A stretch of 64,000 nucleotides of DNA from the NCBI GenBank assembly GCA_947089905.1, contig CAMUMG010000006.1, positions 1 to 64,000 of the forward strand. The letters run 5' to 3'. This document shows, one piece after another, positions 27,385-35,677 of the stretch. The position numbers and the translations under genes were made by a program. The first letter of the stretch is position 1. Each line of letters opens with the position of its first letter. This DNA comes from an uncultured Lachnospiraceae bacterium. GTDB lineage: Bacteria; Bacillota; Clostridia; Lachnospirales; Lachnospiraceae. The notes under the pieces were generated by a model. The model was not told the origin of the DNA and did not search any database. It saw only the letters and a program-made list of their open reading frames with translations.

Positions 27385-28113
27385 ATGAGAACAGTAAATG
27401 AAGTAAGTAAAATTACAGGTGTGAGTGTACGTACTCTACATCACTATGATGCAGTTGGTCTTTTGAAACCAACAAAAGTAACAGACGCAGGCTATCGATT
27501 GTATGATGATACTGCACTTTGTCGTTTGCAGAGTATTTTGCTTTTTCGTGAATTACAGTTTCCTTTGAAAGAAATTAAAACAATTCTGGATAATCCAGAT
27601 TTTGAACCAACTAATGCACTTGATCAACAAATTAAGTTGTTAGAACTACAGTATAAACATATAGAGAAACTTATTTCTTTTGCCCGTGAAATTCAAAAAA
27701 AAGGAGTAATCAAAATGGAATTTAATGTTTTTGACAAGAGTACGATTGAGCAATATAGGAAAGAAGTAAAAGCTAAGTGGGGTGAAAGTGAAGCATATCA
27801 AGAATTTATACAAAGAGAAAAAGAGGGACAAGATTTTGAAAAAGCGCAAAAGCAGCTTATGTCTTTATTTTCTGAAATTGGTATGTTACGTGAATTGCCA
27901 CCATCTGATAAAAAAGTACAAGAAAAAATTTGTACCCTACAACGTTTTATTACAGATAACTATTATAACTGTACAGATAAAATTTTATCAAATTTAGGTC
28001 AAATGTATGTAAGCGATGAACGTTTTAAAAAAAATATTGATAAAGTTGGGGGCGAAGGAACCGCGGAATTTGCAATGCAGGCAATTCAGATCTATTGTTC
28101 TACTATATCATAA
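27385..28113 (+). CDS. MerR family regulator with TipAS-like sensor domain
   Basis: A 242-residue transcription regulator starting at 27385 after GGGAGG (the frame is open further upstream but across the promoter). Residues 1-70 are the MerR DNA-binding domain (EVSKITGVSVRTLHHYDAVG, LLKPTKVTDAGYRLYD) and 75-110 the coiled-coil dimerisation helix. Residues about 115-242 look like a TipAS domain, which in TipA-type regulators binds thiopeptide and other antibiotics. No efflux or resistance gene follows; a large palindrome terminates the transcript, so the target may be elsewhere or only itself. Confidence 0.88.
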   Translation: MRTVNEVSKITGVSVRTLHHYDAVGLLKPTKVTDAGYRLYDDTALCRLQSILLFRELQFPLKEIKTILDNPDFEPTNALDQQIKLLELQYKHIEKLISFAREIQKKGVIKMEFNVFDKSTIEQYRKEVKAKWGESEAYQEFIQREKEGQDFEKAQKQLMSLFSEIGMLRELPPSDKKVQEKICTLQRFITDNYYNCTDKILSNLGQMYVSDERFKKNIDKVGGEGTAEFAMQAIQIYCSTIS

Positions 28114-28124
28114 TATAAGAACAG

Positions 28125-28222
28125 AGCTGTCGTACTAAAAATGATGATACGCTCCTTTCTAGGCAGACAAGAGAAATACCTTGTCACTTAGAAGGGAGCA
28201 TATTTTACCTTAGTACAACAGC
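28125..28222. terminator. 98-base two-tier palindrome between convergent genes
   Basis: Outer arms AGCTGTCGTACTAA / TTAGTACAACAGC (28125-28138, 28210-28222) and inner 20-base arms GCTCCTTTCTAGGCAGACAA (28151-28170) / its imperfect complement (28180-28199). It sits between the MerR gene and the FtsX-like gene and probably ends both. Its size and outer arms recall the element at 4833-4920. Confidence 0.7.
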
Positions 28223-28244
28223 CCGCTTTGTAATCTATTCTTTT

Positions 28245-29564
28245 TTAACCCTCTGATTTCATTGCCTCAATAGCACTGATCTTTGTTGCACGTCTTGCAG
28301 GAATATAACCCGAAATTACTCCTACAGCGATTGTTCCAAATGCGGCAGCCAAAGGAAGCCACCAAGGAATCATAGATACTTTTCCTCCACTGGAATACCC
28401 GATACTCATTAAAGAGCTAAGTAGTGTCGAACCATATTTATTGATAAAATAGGAGGCGAGATAGCTAAGGGCAATCCCGATAACTCCTCCAATTAAACCA
28501 ATCATTCCCGCTTCAAATAAGAACAACTTTTTAATATCCTTAATCAAACAGCCGAGCACCTTCATAATACCAATTTCCTTTGTTCTTTCATAGATTGACA
28601 TAATCATAGTATTGGCAATATTAATCGCAGATACTAACATAGCAACTGCCCCAATCGCTCCAAGTACCATTTGAAGCATATTTGCAGTTTCAATACTTGT
28701 TTCAATATACTGCATCTCGCTGTTTGAACGATACCCTAAAGCTTCAATCTCTTCCTGAACTGCTGTAACGTTTTTCATATTATCTACATTGACCTGAATC
28801 TCTTCATAGTTTTCTAAAGACTTCATCGCTTTCTTTCGATCCTCTGCTTTGAGTGTCTTTGCATATTGTGTATAGAGTTCTTTAAAGTAGTTCAGATCTA
28901 TGTAAATATAATAATTATATCTCCAATCGTTTGATTGAGGCATAATGACATAATCTTTTAGTCTTATATTTAATGGCTTCTTCTTTTCCGCAACTTGATA
29001 GTCATTAAAAGTAAAAGTAACTTTATCTTTAGCTAGATCAATAGTTTTAGTCTTTTGACTTCTTCCAGACCAGTAATAAAAATCCCTTAGTGCCTCAGAA
29101 CCAATCGCAATAATCTGTGGATTTTCTGGTGTCGGATAGCTTCCAGACTCTAACTTTGGAAATCCAAAAGAATCAAAAGTAGTAGAGTCCATTGCATAAA
29201 TTTGTGTCCATGAAGAATATTTTCCACTCTGCATTTGAACTGATTTTGAGTATTTTGGAGAAACAGACTTCACATGATCAATTTCTTTCAATAAATTTAC
29301 TAAAGAATCATCCATTTTTTGTGTAGTAGACTGATAATTTCCATTTCCATCATCATACCAAGCATCTTTTTGAATTGTAATGATTGTCATAGAACCATTT
29401 TCCATTACCTGTTGGCGAAAGCTTTCATTCATACCAAAACCGATGGAGAACATAACTACAATAGAAATTGTTCCTATAATCATACCTATAATCGTAAGTG
29501 CAGTTCTTGCTTTTCTTCGAGTTAAGTTTCTTAACCCCATTCTTAACAAATCACTAATTTTCAT
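28245..29564 (-). CDS. FtsX/MacB-type ABC transporter permease
   Basis: A 439-residue permease starting MKISDLLRMGLRN at 29564, with AAGGAA 10 bases before it. An N-terminal membrane helix (TALTIIGMIIGTISIVVM), a large outside domain of about 240 residues (MacB-type periplasmic core), and three C-terminal helices with the FtsX signature (YERTKEIGIMKVLGC) follow. Such permeases are mechanotransmitters for export of peptides, lipoproteins or toxins rather than importers. It overlaps the mini membrane protein gene by 11 bases. Works with the ATPase at 32471-33511. Confidence 0.9.
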   Translation of the reverse strand: MKISDLLRMGLRNLTRRKARTALTIIGMIIGTISIVVMFSIGFGMNESFRQQVMENGSMTIITIQKDAWYDDGNGNYQSTTQKMDDSLVNLLKEIDHVKSVSPKYSKSVQMQSGKYSSWTQIYAMDSTTFDSFGFPKLESGSYPTPENPQIIAIGSEALRDFYYWSGRSQKTKTIDLAKDKVTFTFNDYQVAEKKKPLNIRLKDYVIMPQSNDWRYNYYIYIDLNYFKELYTQYAKTLKAEDRKKAMKSLENYEEIQVNVDNMKNVTAVQEEIEALGYRSNSEMQYIETSIETANMLQMVLGAIGAVAMLVSAINIANTMIMSIYERTKEIGIMKVLGCLIKDIKKLFLFEAGMIGLIGGVIGIALSYLASYFINKYGSTLLSSLMSIGYSSGGKVSMIPWWLPLAAAFGTIAVGVISGYIPARRATKISAIEAMKSEG

Positions 29565-29835
29565 ATGGATCAATTCCTTTTTTAATTCTCTTCTTTGCCA
29601 ATAGAATACCAATTAAGATACTAAGTGCTAAAACGCCTCCTGTCACACCGCCAACAAATCCCCAGTTTGCTAAAAGATTATCCATTCCTCCTGAAGAATT
29701 AGAGTTAGAATTTGGATCTTCCATTCCTCCTAACCCATCCATATCCATCATACTGTTACTGATCAACTGATTATTTGTTGCTACATCATTCATTACTACA
29801 TTAACTTGAAAGGTATCACTGATACTAATTTTCAT
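29554..29835 (-). CDS. Small single-span membrane protein of the ABC cluster
   Basis: A 93-residue protein I do not recognise. It begins MKISISDTFQ after GAGGTG, has a Met/Asp/Asn/Ser-rich N-terminal half (GLGGMEDPNSNSNSSGGM), one membrane helix (about 62-82, GGVTGGVLALSILIGILLA) and a basic tail. The order, Ser/Gly linker then one helix then KKRIKK, suits an outside N-terminus. It lies between the surface protein and the permease and overlaps the latter, so it is likely a structural or accessory part of the same complex. Confidence 0.75.
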   Translation of the reverse strand: MKISISDTFQVNVVMNDVATNNQLISNSMMDMDGLGGMEDPNSNSNSSGGMDNLLANWGFVGGVTGGVLALSILIGILLAKKRIKKGIDPYEN

Positions 29836-29860
29836 TTTACACCTCATTTCTGCATCTTAA

Positions 29861-32395
29861 TTAGACTTGATCCTGCTTTAATAATTTCTTTTTATGAAGT
29901 TTAATTCCAATCATTCTTACTACTGGAATCACAACAACTAAAATTCCCGCCTGAATTACAAGAAATAGCCAAAGTGGAACAATTGGTTTTGCAGTTTCTG
30001 TTGGAGGCACAACAGCAGGAATATCATTCCAGTCACCTATATTATTATCCATTCCGGGATCATAGGCAGCATTTACATAGATATCGTTAAATTCCTGTTC
30101 CTGTGTTACCTCATCACCATTACTATCCTCATAGTGAATAATAATCTTTCCAGAACAAGTTCCTTCTTTATTTGGAAGAACTGTCAATTCTGGCTGTTCA
30201 TAAGATCCTGCAGAGATTGTTCCTAAATAAAACATCGTTCCAGTACTTAAAGTAAAATCACCTTCTAGTGTAAAATAAACATTATTTAACGGAGATTTTC
30301 CCATATTATAAAAGTCAAATACCATTGCTGTTTCAACATTTACAGTTGGTGTATCCCAATTACCCACAGAAACATTTTGAACTACAGGTCTTGCATTTTC
30401 TACTGCCTGTAACTTAATCGTTGCTGTTTCTGTTGTTCCTTCTTCTTTTCCCTCTATCACTGGCATATCATCATATTCATATGCCAATGTTATTTCAATT
30501 TCATAAGAATTTGTTGCAGTATCATTTTTAACTTTCATTGGCAATGTATTTGTTCGTGTTTCCCCAGGAGCAATTTTATCAATATAAAAACTATTGCTTC
30601 CTTCTGATACAGAAAATACATCATCCTTTTGTTTTACAGTAACTGTTATATTTCTTGCTGACTTTGAAGTATGTGTATTTTTTAAATCAAAATGAAGTTC
30701 AAAGGTTGAACCTGCTTTTAATTCCTCTTTATCTGTTCCAAAATCTGTAACAATTAATTTCGGTTTACTCTTACTACTGTCATCATCTTTTTCTTTATCA
30801 TTTTTGACATTTAAAATATAAAATGTAGCTGTTTCTTGTAAAGCTTCATTATTTTTGCTCTTATATTCACAGGATATTTTTAATGGATTTGTTCCTTCTG
30901 GAATTCCTTTTCCTACTTTAAACTTCATACTAACCTGTACTTTTGCACCAGGTTCTAAATTTCCTAAACTCTTATATGGATCGGAAGTGAGTGGTTCAAA
31001 TCCATTCGAAGATAATTCATCTCCCCTCACTCTAACTTCTTTTGCAGTATTATTTCCCTTATTTGTAATAGAAAAGGTGAGTGTAACTGTTTCTCCTGCA
31101 GATGGACTGGAAGGACTTTGAACTGCATTATCCATTATCAATTCATTAATAAGCTTATCTTCCTCTTCTTCTTTATCCTTTTTTACCATTAAATATATAA
31201 TAGCTTGTGCAGTATGAGGTTCATCTTCTTCTTTTTGATTACTGTCTTTATAGGAAACTTGTACTGTAAATTCTTTTAGTCCCTCTGACACTGCATCTGT
31301 AATTCGCAGTGGTAATTCTAATTCGGTCTTATCATTTGGCTCTAAATCCTGTACAGATAAAGTCTGTGTTTCATAATCCTCTATAATACCTTCCTCTTTA
31401 CCCGTTCCTTTTATAATACTAACCTGAACATTTGTAGCCTTTAAAACACCTATATTTTCAAGATTTACTTTTAAAGAATGAGAAGTTCCCGGCTTAATAT
31501 CCTCTTCATACTTTTCACCCTTAATTTCAAGTTTTGCATCTTCTTTGGAAGAAGCTTCTTCCTTCTTTTTAATTGTAACATATAAATTTTCAGTAGATGT
31601 TTGTTCCTTTCCATCCTCATCTTTATAACTAAAATTAACGGTTAACGTTTTAAGACCTTCTGTGGCAGTAGATAAAACAGTAGCTGGAAGGGTAACCTTA
31701 CTGCTTGCACTACTTTTTAAGTCACCGAGTTTTTGACTTTTCACAGAATATGCAGGTACAATTCCTGATTCTCCAAATTCTAAACTAAAATATGTATTTA
31801 AGGCTGTAATTTCACCTTCGTTTTTTACATTAAAATTAACATTAAAAGTTTCTCCAATAAAAATATCTTCTGTATCATAAGTAATATCACTAATTGTAAT
31901 CTGTGCTGGTGCTTTTTCTTTTGTAACACGTACTACCATAGGAATATTACATGATTTTATATTATAAGATCCTGTAGATTCATTATAATCACCATAGTCA
32001 TAACTGGTATAGGATGCCTTGATGGACATATTATAGGTTCCAATCTTTGCTGTTTCTTTCATAACCACATCAAACTCAAGATAGGCTTTTTCTCCTACTG
32101 CCAATCCCATAATCTCACCAACTGTATTGTCTTTTTTCAATGTTACATTGGTGATTTTAAATGGTGCACCTTCTGGTACTTCTCCTGAAAAAGTTGGTGC
32201 TGAAATATATACACTTAGAGCACGTACTGGAACTTTTACATGTGTTGTCGTTCCTGGGACTGCTTCTACCTCCCTTGATACACCACTTTCCAAATCCATA
32301 AACAGATCGTCTGCCTTTACTGTCTGAAAACCGCCGAGCAGTCCAATACACATGACAAACACTAAGATTGCTGCGACAAATCTCTGCTTTTTCAT
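29861..32395 (-). CDS. Large surface protein with six CARDB-like domains
   Basis: An 844-residue, membrane-anchored extracellular protein. A signal peptide (residues 1-28, ILVFVMCIGLLGGFQTVKA) is followed by about six Ig-like/CARDB or NEW3-type domains of 100-120 residues, roughly 30-155, 165-275, 287-402, 415-530, 545-665 and 670-775. Each has a pattern like GETFNVNFNVKNEGEITALN. A Pro-rich spacer, one membrane helix (about 808-832) and a short basic tail close it. COG1361-type S-layer-like proteins share this plan. Its place between ATPase and permease suggests it extends the exporter or receives the cargo. Confidence 0.85.
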   Translation of the reverse strand: MKKQRFVAAILVFVMCIGLLGGFQTVKADDLFMDLESGVSREVEAVPGTTTHVKVPVRALSVYISAPTFSGEVPEGAPFKITNVTLKKDNTVGEIMGLAVGEKAYLEFDVVMKETAKIGTYNMSIKASYTSYDYGDYNESTGSYNIKSCNIPMVVRVTKEKAPAQITISDITYDTEDIFIGETFNVNFNVKNEGEITALNTYFSLEFGESGIVPAYSVKSQKLGDLKSSASSKVTLPATVLSTATEGLKTLTVNFSYKDEDGKEQTSTENLYVTIKKKEEASSKEDAKLEIKGEKYEEDIKPGTSHSLKVNLENIGVLKATNVQVSIIKGTGKEEGIIEDYETQTLSVQDLEPNDKTELELPLRITDAVSEGLKEFTVQVSYKDSNQKEEDEPHTAQAIIYLMVKKDKEEEEDKLINELIMDNAVQSPSSPSAGETVTLTFSITNKGNNTAKEVRVRGDELSSNGFEPLTSDPYKSLGNLEPGAKVQVSMKFKVGKGIPEGTNPLKISCEYKSKNNEALQETATFYILNVKNDKEKDDDSSKSKPKLIVTDFGTDKEELKAGSTFELHFDLKNTHTSKSARNITVTVKQKDDVFSVSEGSNSFYIDKIAPGETRTNTLPMKVKNDTATNSYEIEITLAYEYDDMPVIEGKEEGTTETATIKLQAVENARPVVQNVSVGNWDTPTVNVETAMVFDFYNMGKSPLNNVYFTLEGDFTLSTGTMFYLGTISAGSYEQPELTVLPNKEGTCSGKIIIHYEDSNGDEVTQEQEFNDIYVNAAYDPGMDNNIGDWNDIPAVVPPTETAKPIVPLWLFLVIQAGILVVVIPVVRMIGIKLHKKKLLKQDQV

Positions 32396-32470
32396 TCCTC
32401 ATTCCTCTGCTTTCTTTTTCATTCTATAATATTATACTACCCTCATTTAATAACTCCCGTTTTCTATCTT

Positions 32471-33511
32471 TTAGCCGCTTTTTCTTTTGTGTCGCCGTTT
32501 ATGTTCAACTTTTTGTGCGGGATCTTTTTCTGTCTCTTTTTTATTCTCTTCCTCTGTAGATGTCTGTTCCTGTTCAGCAACAACTGGATTTTTGGTGATT
32601 ACTTCTTGTTCCTTTTTATCCTCTTTTTCTATAGATGTTTGTTCCTGTTCAGCAACAACCGGATTTTTGGTGTCTTCCTCTTGTTTGTGTTCAACCGATT
32701 CTTTATTCTCTTTCTCTGCTTGTTGTTCTTCTGAAACAGTTTCTTTACTTTTTTCTACGGCTGATGCAGTCTCTGCGGCAGTTTCTTGTACTTGTGCTAC
32801 TTCTTTTGGATGCTCTACAATTTCAACATTTTGAATTTTCCCATCCAGAATATGTATAATCTTATCTGCAAATGCTGCCAAACGGGGATCATGTGTTACC
32901 ATAACAATCGTCTGTTGATTCTCTCTTGCAATAGATTTAATTAGATCCATAACTTCCATTGTGGTTTTGGTATCCAAATTTCCTGTCGGTTCATCGGCAA
33001 AAACAATCTCTGGTTTTGCTACGAATGCTCTTGCAATACCAACTCTTTGCTGCTGACCACCACTCATTTCTTTTGGTCGATGTTTTAATCTTGCTTTCAA
33101 ACCAACCTTAATAAGCATATCCCTCGCCATTTTTCTTCTTTTTCGGCGCGGTACTTTCTTAAATACTAATGGAAATTCTACATTCTCTATTGCTGTCATC
33201 GAACCAATCAAATTATAAGATTGAAATACAAATCCAAGATATCTCTGTCTAAATCTAGCGAGATTATTCTCACTCATTTTATGAATCTTTCTACCCTTTA
33301 TAATAATTTCTCCGCTAGTTACCTTCTCAATTCCTGCCATTAGGTTCAAAAGCGTCGACTTACCAGAACCGGAAGTACCTAACAGACAACAGAATTCTCC
33401 CTTCATAATGTCGAAGCTGACTCCATCTACCGCACAAATCCGTTCAGAGCCCATCCGGTAGATTTTTTTAACATTTTTCACCTCGACGGCCTTTTCCGTA
33501 TTCTGCTTCAC
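32471..33511 (-). CDS. ABC transporter ATP-binding protein (MacB/LolD type) with repetitive tail
   Basis: A 346-residue ATPase. Residues 1-230 are a canonical nucleotide-binding domain: Walker A (LLGTSGSGKSTLLN), Q-loop (FVFQSYNL), signature (MSGGQQQRVGIARA), Walker B (EIVFADEPTGNLD) and switch His (VMVTHDPRL). Residues about 235-346 are an unusual tail made of Glu/Lys/Gln, with a 25-residue tandem repeat (TKNPVVAEQEQTS type; DNA period 75 bases, copies at 32561 and 32636) and a Lys/Arg-rich end (KRRHKRKSG). GTG start after GAGGG. Heads the four-gene export cluster. Confidence 0.93.
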   Translation of the reverse strand: MKQNTEKAVEVKNVKKIYRMGSERICAVDGVSFDIMKGEFCCLLGTSGSGKSTLLNLMAGIEKVTSGEIIIKGRKIHKMSENNLARFRQRYLGFVFQSYNLIGSMTAIENVEFPLVFKKVPRRKRRKMARDMLIKVGLKARLKHRPKEMSGGQQQRVGIARAFVAKPEIVFADEPTGNLDTKTTMEVMDLIKSIARENQQTIVMVTHDPRLAAFADKIIHILDGKIQNVEIVEHPKEVAQVQETAAETASAVEKSKETVSEEQQAEKENKESVEHKQEEDTKNPVVAEQEQTSIEKEDKKEQEVITKNPVVAEQEQTSTEEENKKETEKDPAQKVEHKRRHKRKSG

Positions 33512-33621
33512 CTCAACACCCTCTTTCTTTTCTTCAAATTTCTGCCCTACTAATGGTATCTTATTTTTCTTAAAATAAGAATAGGTTAAATCTTAATTTT
33601 TTATTACTTTTCCTTCCTAAT

Positions 33622-33649
33622 ATTATATACTACTAAATCTCTCTTCTAA
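33622..33649 (-). promoter_or_regulatory. Probable promoter of the ABC/CARDB operon
   Basis: TTAGAA (33644-33649), 16 bases, TATAAT (33622-33627) on the minus strand, about 110 bases before the ATPase start. The -35 is weak. Confidence 0.5.
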
Positions 33650-33667
33650 CACTTTTTCAAAACTAAA

Positions 33668-33715
33668 ATACGCCGGAAATCGTCTGCTTTAAACATTCTC
33701 CGGCGTATCTATCTC
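33668..33715 (-). terminator. Terminator after the AI-2E family gene
   Basis: ATACGCCGGA (33668-33677) pairs perfectly with its complement (33699-33708), with TTTTAGTTTT following on the minus strand. Confidence 0.85.
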
Positions 33716-33721
33716 CTTGTA

Positions 33722-34945
33722 CTATTTTCCTTTTTTCTTACCTTTTATAGGTGGTTCTTCTTCCTCTGAAACCACAGGAACAATCCCTTTTTGAAGTTCT
33801 TTATAAGTTAGCCATTTTGTAAACATCAGTTTAGCAAATCCTCCAACGGGAACTGCCAAAAGCATCCCGGCTAAACCTCCAACAGCACTTCCAAAAATCA
33901 GAAAAATAATGACTAAAAGAGGGTGAATTTCAATACTTCGGCTTAGAAGTTTTGGTCCAATAAAATTTCCGTCAATACCCTGTATAATAATTAAAGCAAT
34001 AATCGATACCATAAGTGTTTGGTATTGTCCATTTACTAAACACACTAAACCAGTCAGTGCATAGGCAATAAATGGTCCACAATAGGGAATCAAATTTCCA
34101 AGTCCCGCTAGTATTCCAATAAGTACACTAAACTTTACACCAGTAATTGATAAGGTAAGACTAATCGCTACCATCATAAATAGAACATCACTCATCTGTC
34201 CTTGTAAATAACCTGAAAAACAGGAATGAAGATCCTGCAAAAATTCGTGAAGTTTGTGATCAACTCTCTCACTACATACTGCACGTACAATTCGGTTTAA
34301 ATAGCTCGTAATCATTTTTCCATCTAACATAAAATAGATGCCAATAATAATACTAAATGCTATTGTAGTAAAATAGCCAGAAACATTTTTTAAAGATAAA
34401 AACATTGTTCCAAGACCATTCTTTAACATTTCAAACAGATAAGTAAGTACTTCCGACAGATATCCTGTAATTTGTTCCGACTCAATATCGATTGTTTTGA
34501 GTTTTTCCATCAAACTTAAATAAAAATCATTTAAACTATTTATAACTTGATTTAAAGCGGAAATCATGTCATTTAGATTTGCAAGCCTTAGCTGATCCGT
34601 AACACTAAATACTAACACAGAAAGAATCCCTGCAACTGCTGCCACTATAAGTAAAAGTGTTATAAATACACTGATTCCTCTTGCCTGTTTTTTTAATACA
34701 CTTACTTTCTGAATTCTTTTTTCAAAGAACTTAATTACTGGATTTGCTAGATAGGCGAAAACAAAACCAACTGCCACTGGATTTAATACCTGTAAAATCC
34801 AATGGATTTTTGTAATAAGCCATCCAAAGATAGATGTGGCATCATCTGCCACTTGGCTTAAGCATTTGATAATGACTGCGGTAATGATGACATAGAAGGA
34901 TACTTTAACATAACGCTTGTCAAATATTTCTTTTAGCCACTTCAT
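33722..34945 (-). CDS. AI-2E family transporter (putative permease)
   Basis: A 407-residue membrane protein with about eight hydrophobic segments. The family signature lies in the second half (VSLTLSITGVKFSVLIGILAG begins a region of NLIPYCGPFIAYALTGLV, then IIQGIDGNFIGPKLLSRSIEIHP). Members export small molecules or Na+(Li+)/H+; AI-2 transport is shown only for a few. The ATG at 34945 is used; a TTG at 34957 is possible because the AAGGGCGGA site lies between. C-terminus basic. Last gene of the MoxR operon. Confidence 0.88.
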   Translation of the reverse strand: MKWLKEIFDKRYVKVSFYVIITAVIIKCLSQVADDATSIFGWLITKIHWILQVLNPVAVGFVFAYLANPVIKFFEKRIQKVSVLKKQARGISVFITLLLIVAAVAGILSVLVFSVTDQLRLANLNDMISALNQVINSLNDFYLSLMEKLKTIDIESEQITGYLSEVLTYLFEMLKNGLGTMFLSLKNVSGYFTTIAFSIIIGIYFMLDGKMITSYLNRIVRAVCSERVDHKLHEFLQDLHSCFSGYLQGQMSDVLFMMVAISLTLSITGVKFSVLIGILAGLGNLIPYCGPFIAYALTGLVCLVNGQYQTLMVSIIALIIIQGIDGNFIGPKLLSRSIEIHPLLVIIFLIFGSAVGGLAGMLLAVPVGGFAKLMFTKWLTYKELQKGIVPVVSEEEEPPIKGKKKGK

Positions 34946-34969
34946 GTATACTGCCAATCCGCCCTTCTA

Positions 34970-35596
34970 TTAATTCTTACTTACCTGACTTAACTCCACA
35001 TATCTCTTAATCAATTCTACACATCCATCAATACCAATTAAACTACTTTTTAACGACAGATGATAATTTTCTGCTCTTCCCCATTTTTCACTTGCATGAT
35101 AGTTATAATAATTTGCACGTCGTTTGTCAATTTTTAAAATATTATCTTCAATTTTATTTTGATCCATATGATCGATACGAATAGCCCGATCTACACGAAA
35201 ATCTAAATCTGCCCAGATAAAAACATTAATTACATTGCCAATCTCTTTTAAAATATAATCTGCACATCTTCCTACAATCACACAAGGGCCTTCTGCTGCT
35301 ACCTTTCGAATTACATCCGACTGTGCCAGATAAATTCGGTCGTCTAATGATAAATGAGAAAATCCCAACTCCTGATTTCCATAAGAATTCATTCCCATTG
35401 CAATAGAATATAATAGACTATTCGAAGCCTTACTCTCTGCATTATGAAATGCCGCTTCTGCAAATCCGCTTTCCTTTGCCGCTCTTGTAATTAATTCATT
35501 ATCATAAAACGGGATATTTAATTCCTTGGCAAGCTTTGAACCAATCTCTCTTCCTCCACTGCCATACTGTCTGCTAATTGTTATCACTTTCTTCAT
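34970..35596 (-). CDS. Cytidylate kinase-like family protein
   Basis: A 208-residue P-loop nucleotide kinase-like protein. SRQYGSGGREIGSKLAKEL (residues 7-25) is a Walker A variant typical of the cytidylate-kinase-2 family, and VIVGRCADYIL and RVDRAIRIDHMD follow. It is shorter and divergent from the essential Cmk, so its substrate is uncertain; such proteins are common in Lachnospiraceae as extra copies. Lies between the transglutaminase and AI-2E genes. Confidence 0.85.
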   Translation of the reverse strand: MKKVITISRQYGSGGREIGSKLAKELNIPFYDNELITRAAKESGFAEAAFHNAESKASNSLLYSIAMGMNSYGNQELGFSHLSLDDRIYLAQSDVIRKVAAEGPCVIVGRCADYILKEIGNVINVFIWADLDFRVDRAIRIDHMDQNKIEDNILKIDKRRANYYNYHASEKWGRAENYHLSLKSSLIGIDGCVELIKRYVELSQVSKN

Positions 35597-35677
35597 AATG
35601 CTTCACTCCATTCTATGTTTTCACTATCATATCATAAATATTTGAAAGTTGCAATTCTTCATAAAAGAAATCCTTTT

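Noticed and set aside
32487-32834. Cys/Ser-rich plus-strand frame in the ABC ATPase tail
   Set aside because: It is the antisense reading of the Glu/Gln/Lys repeat region; composition follows from the repeat.
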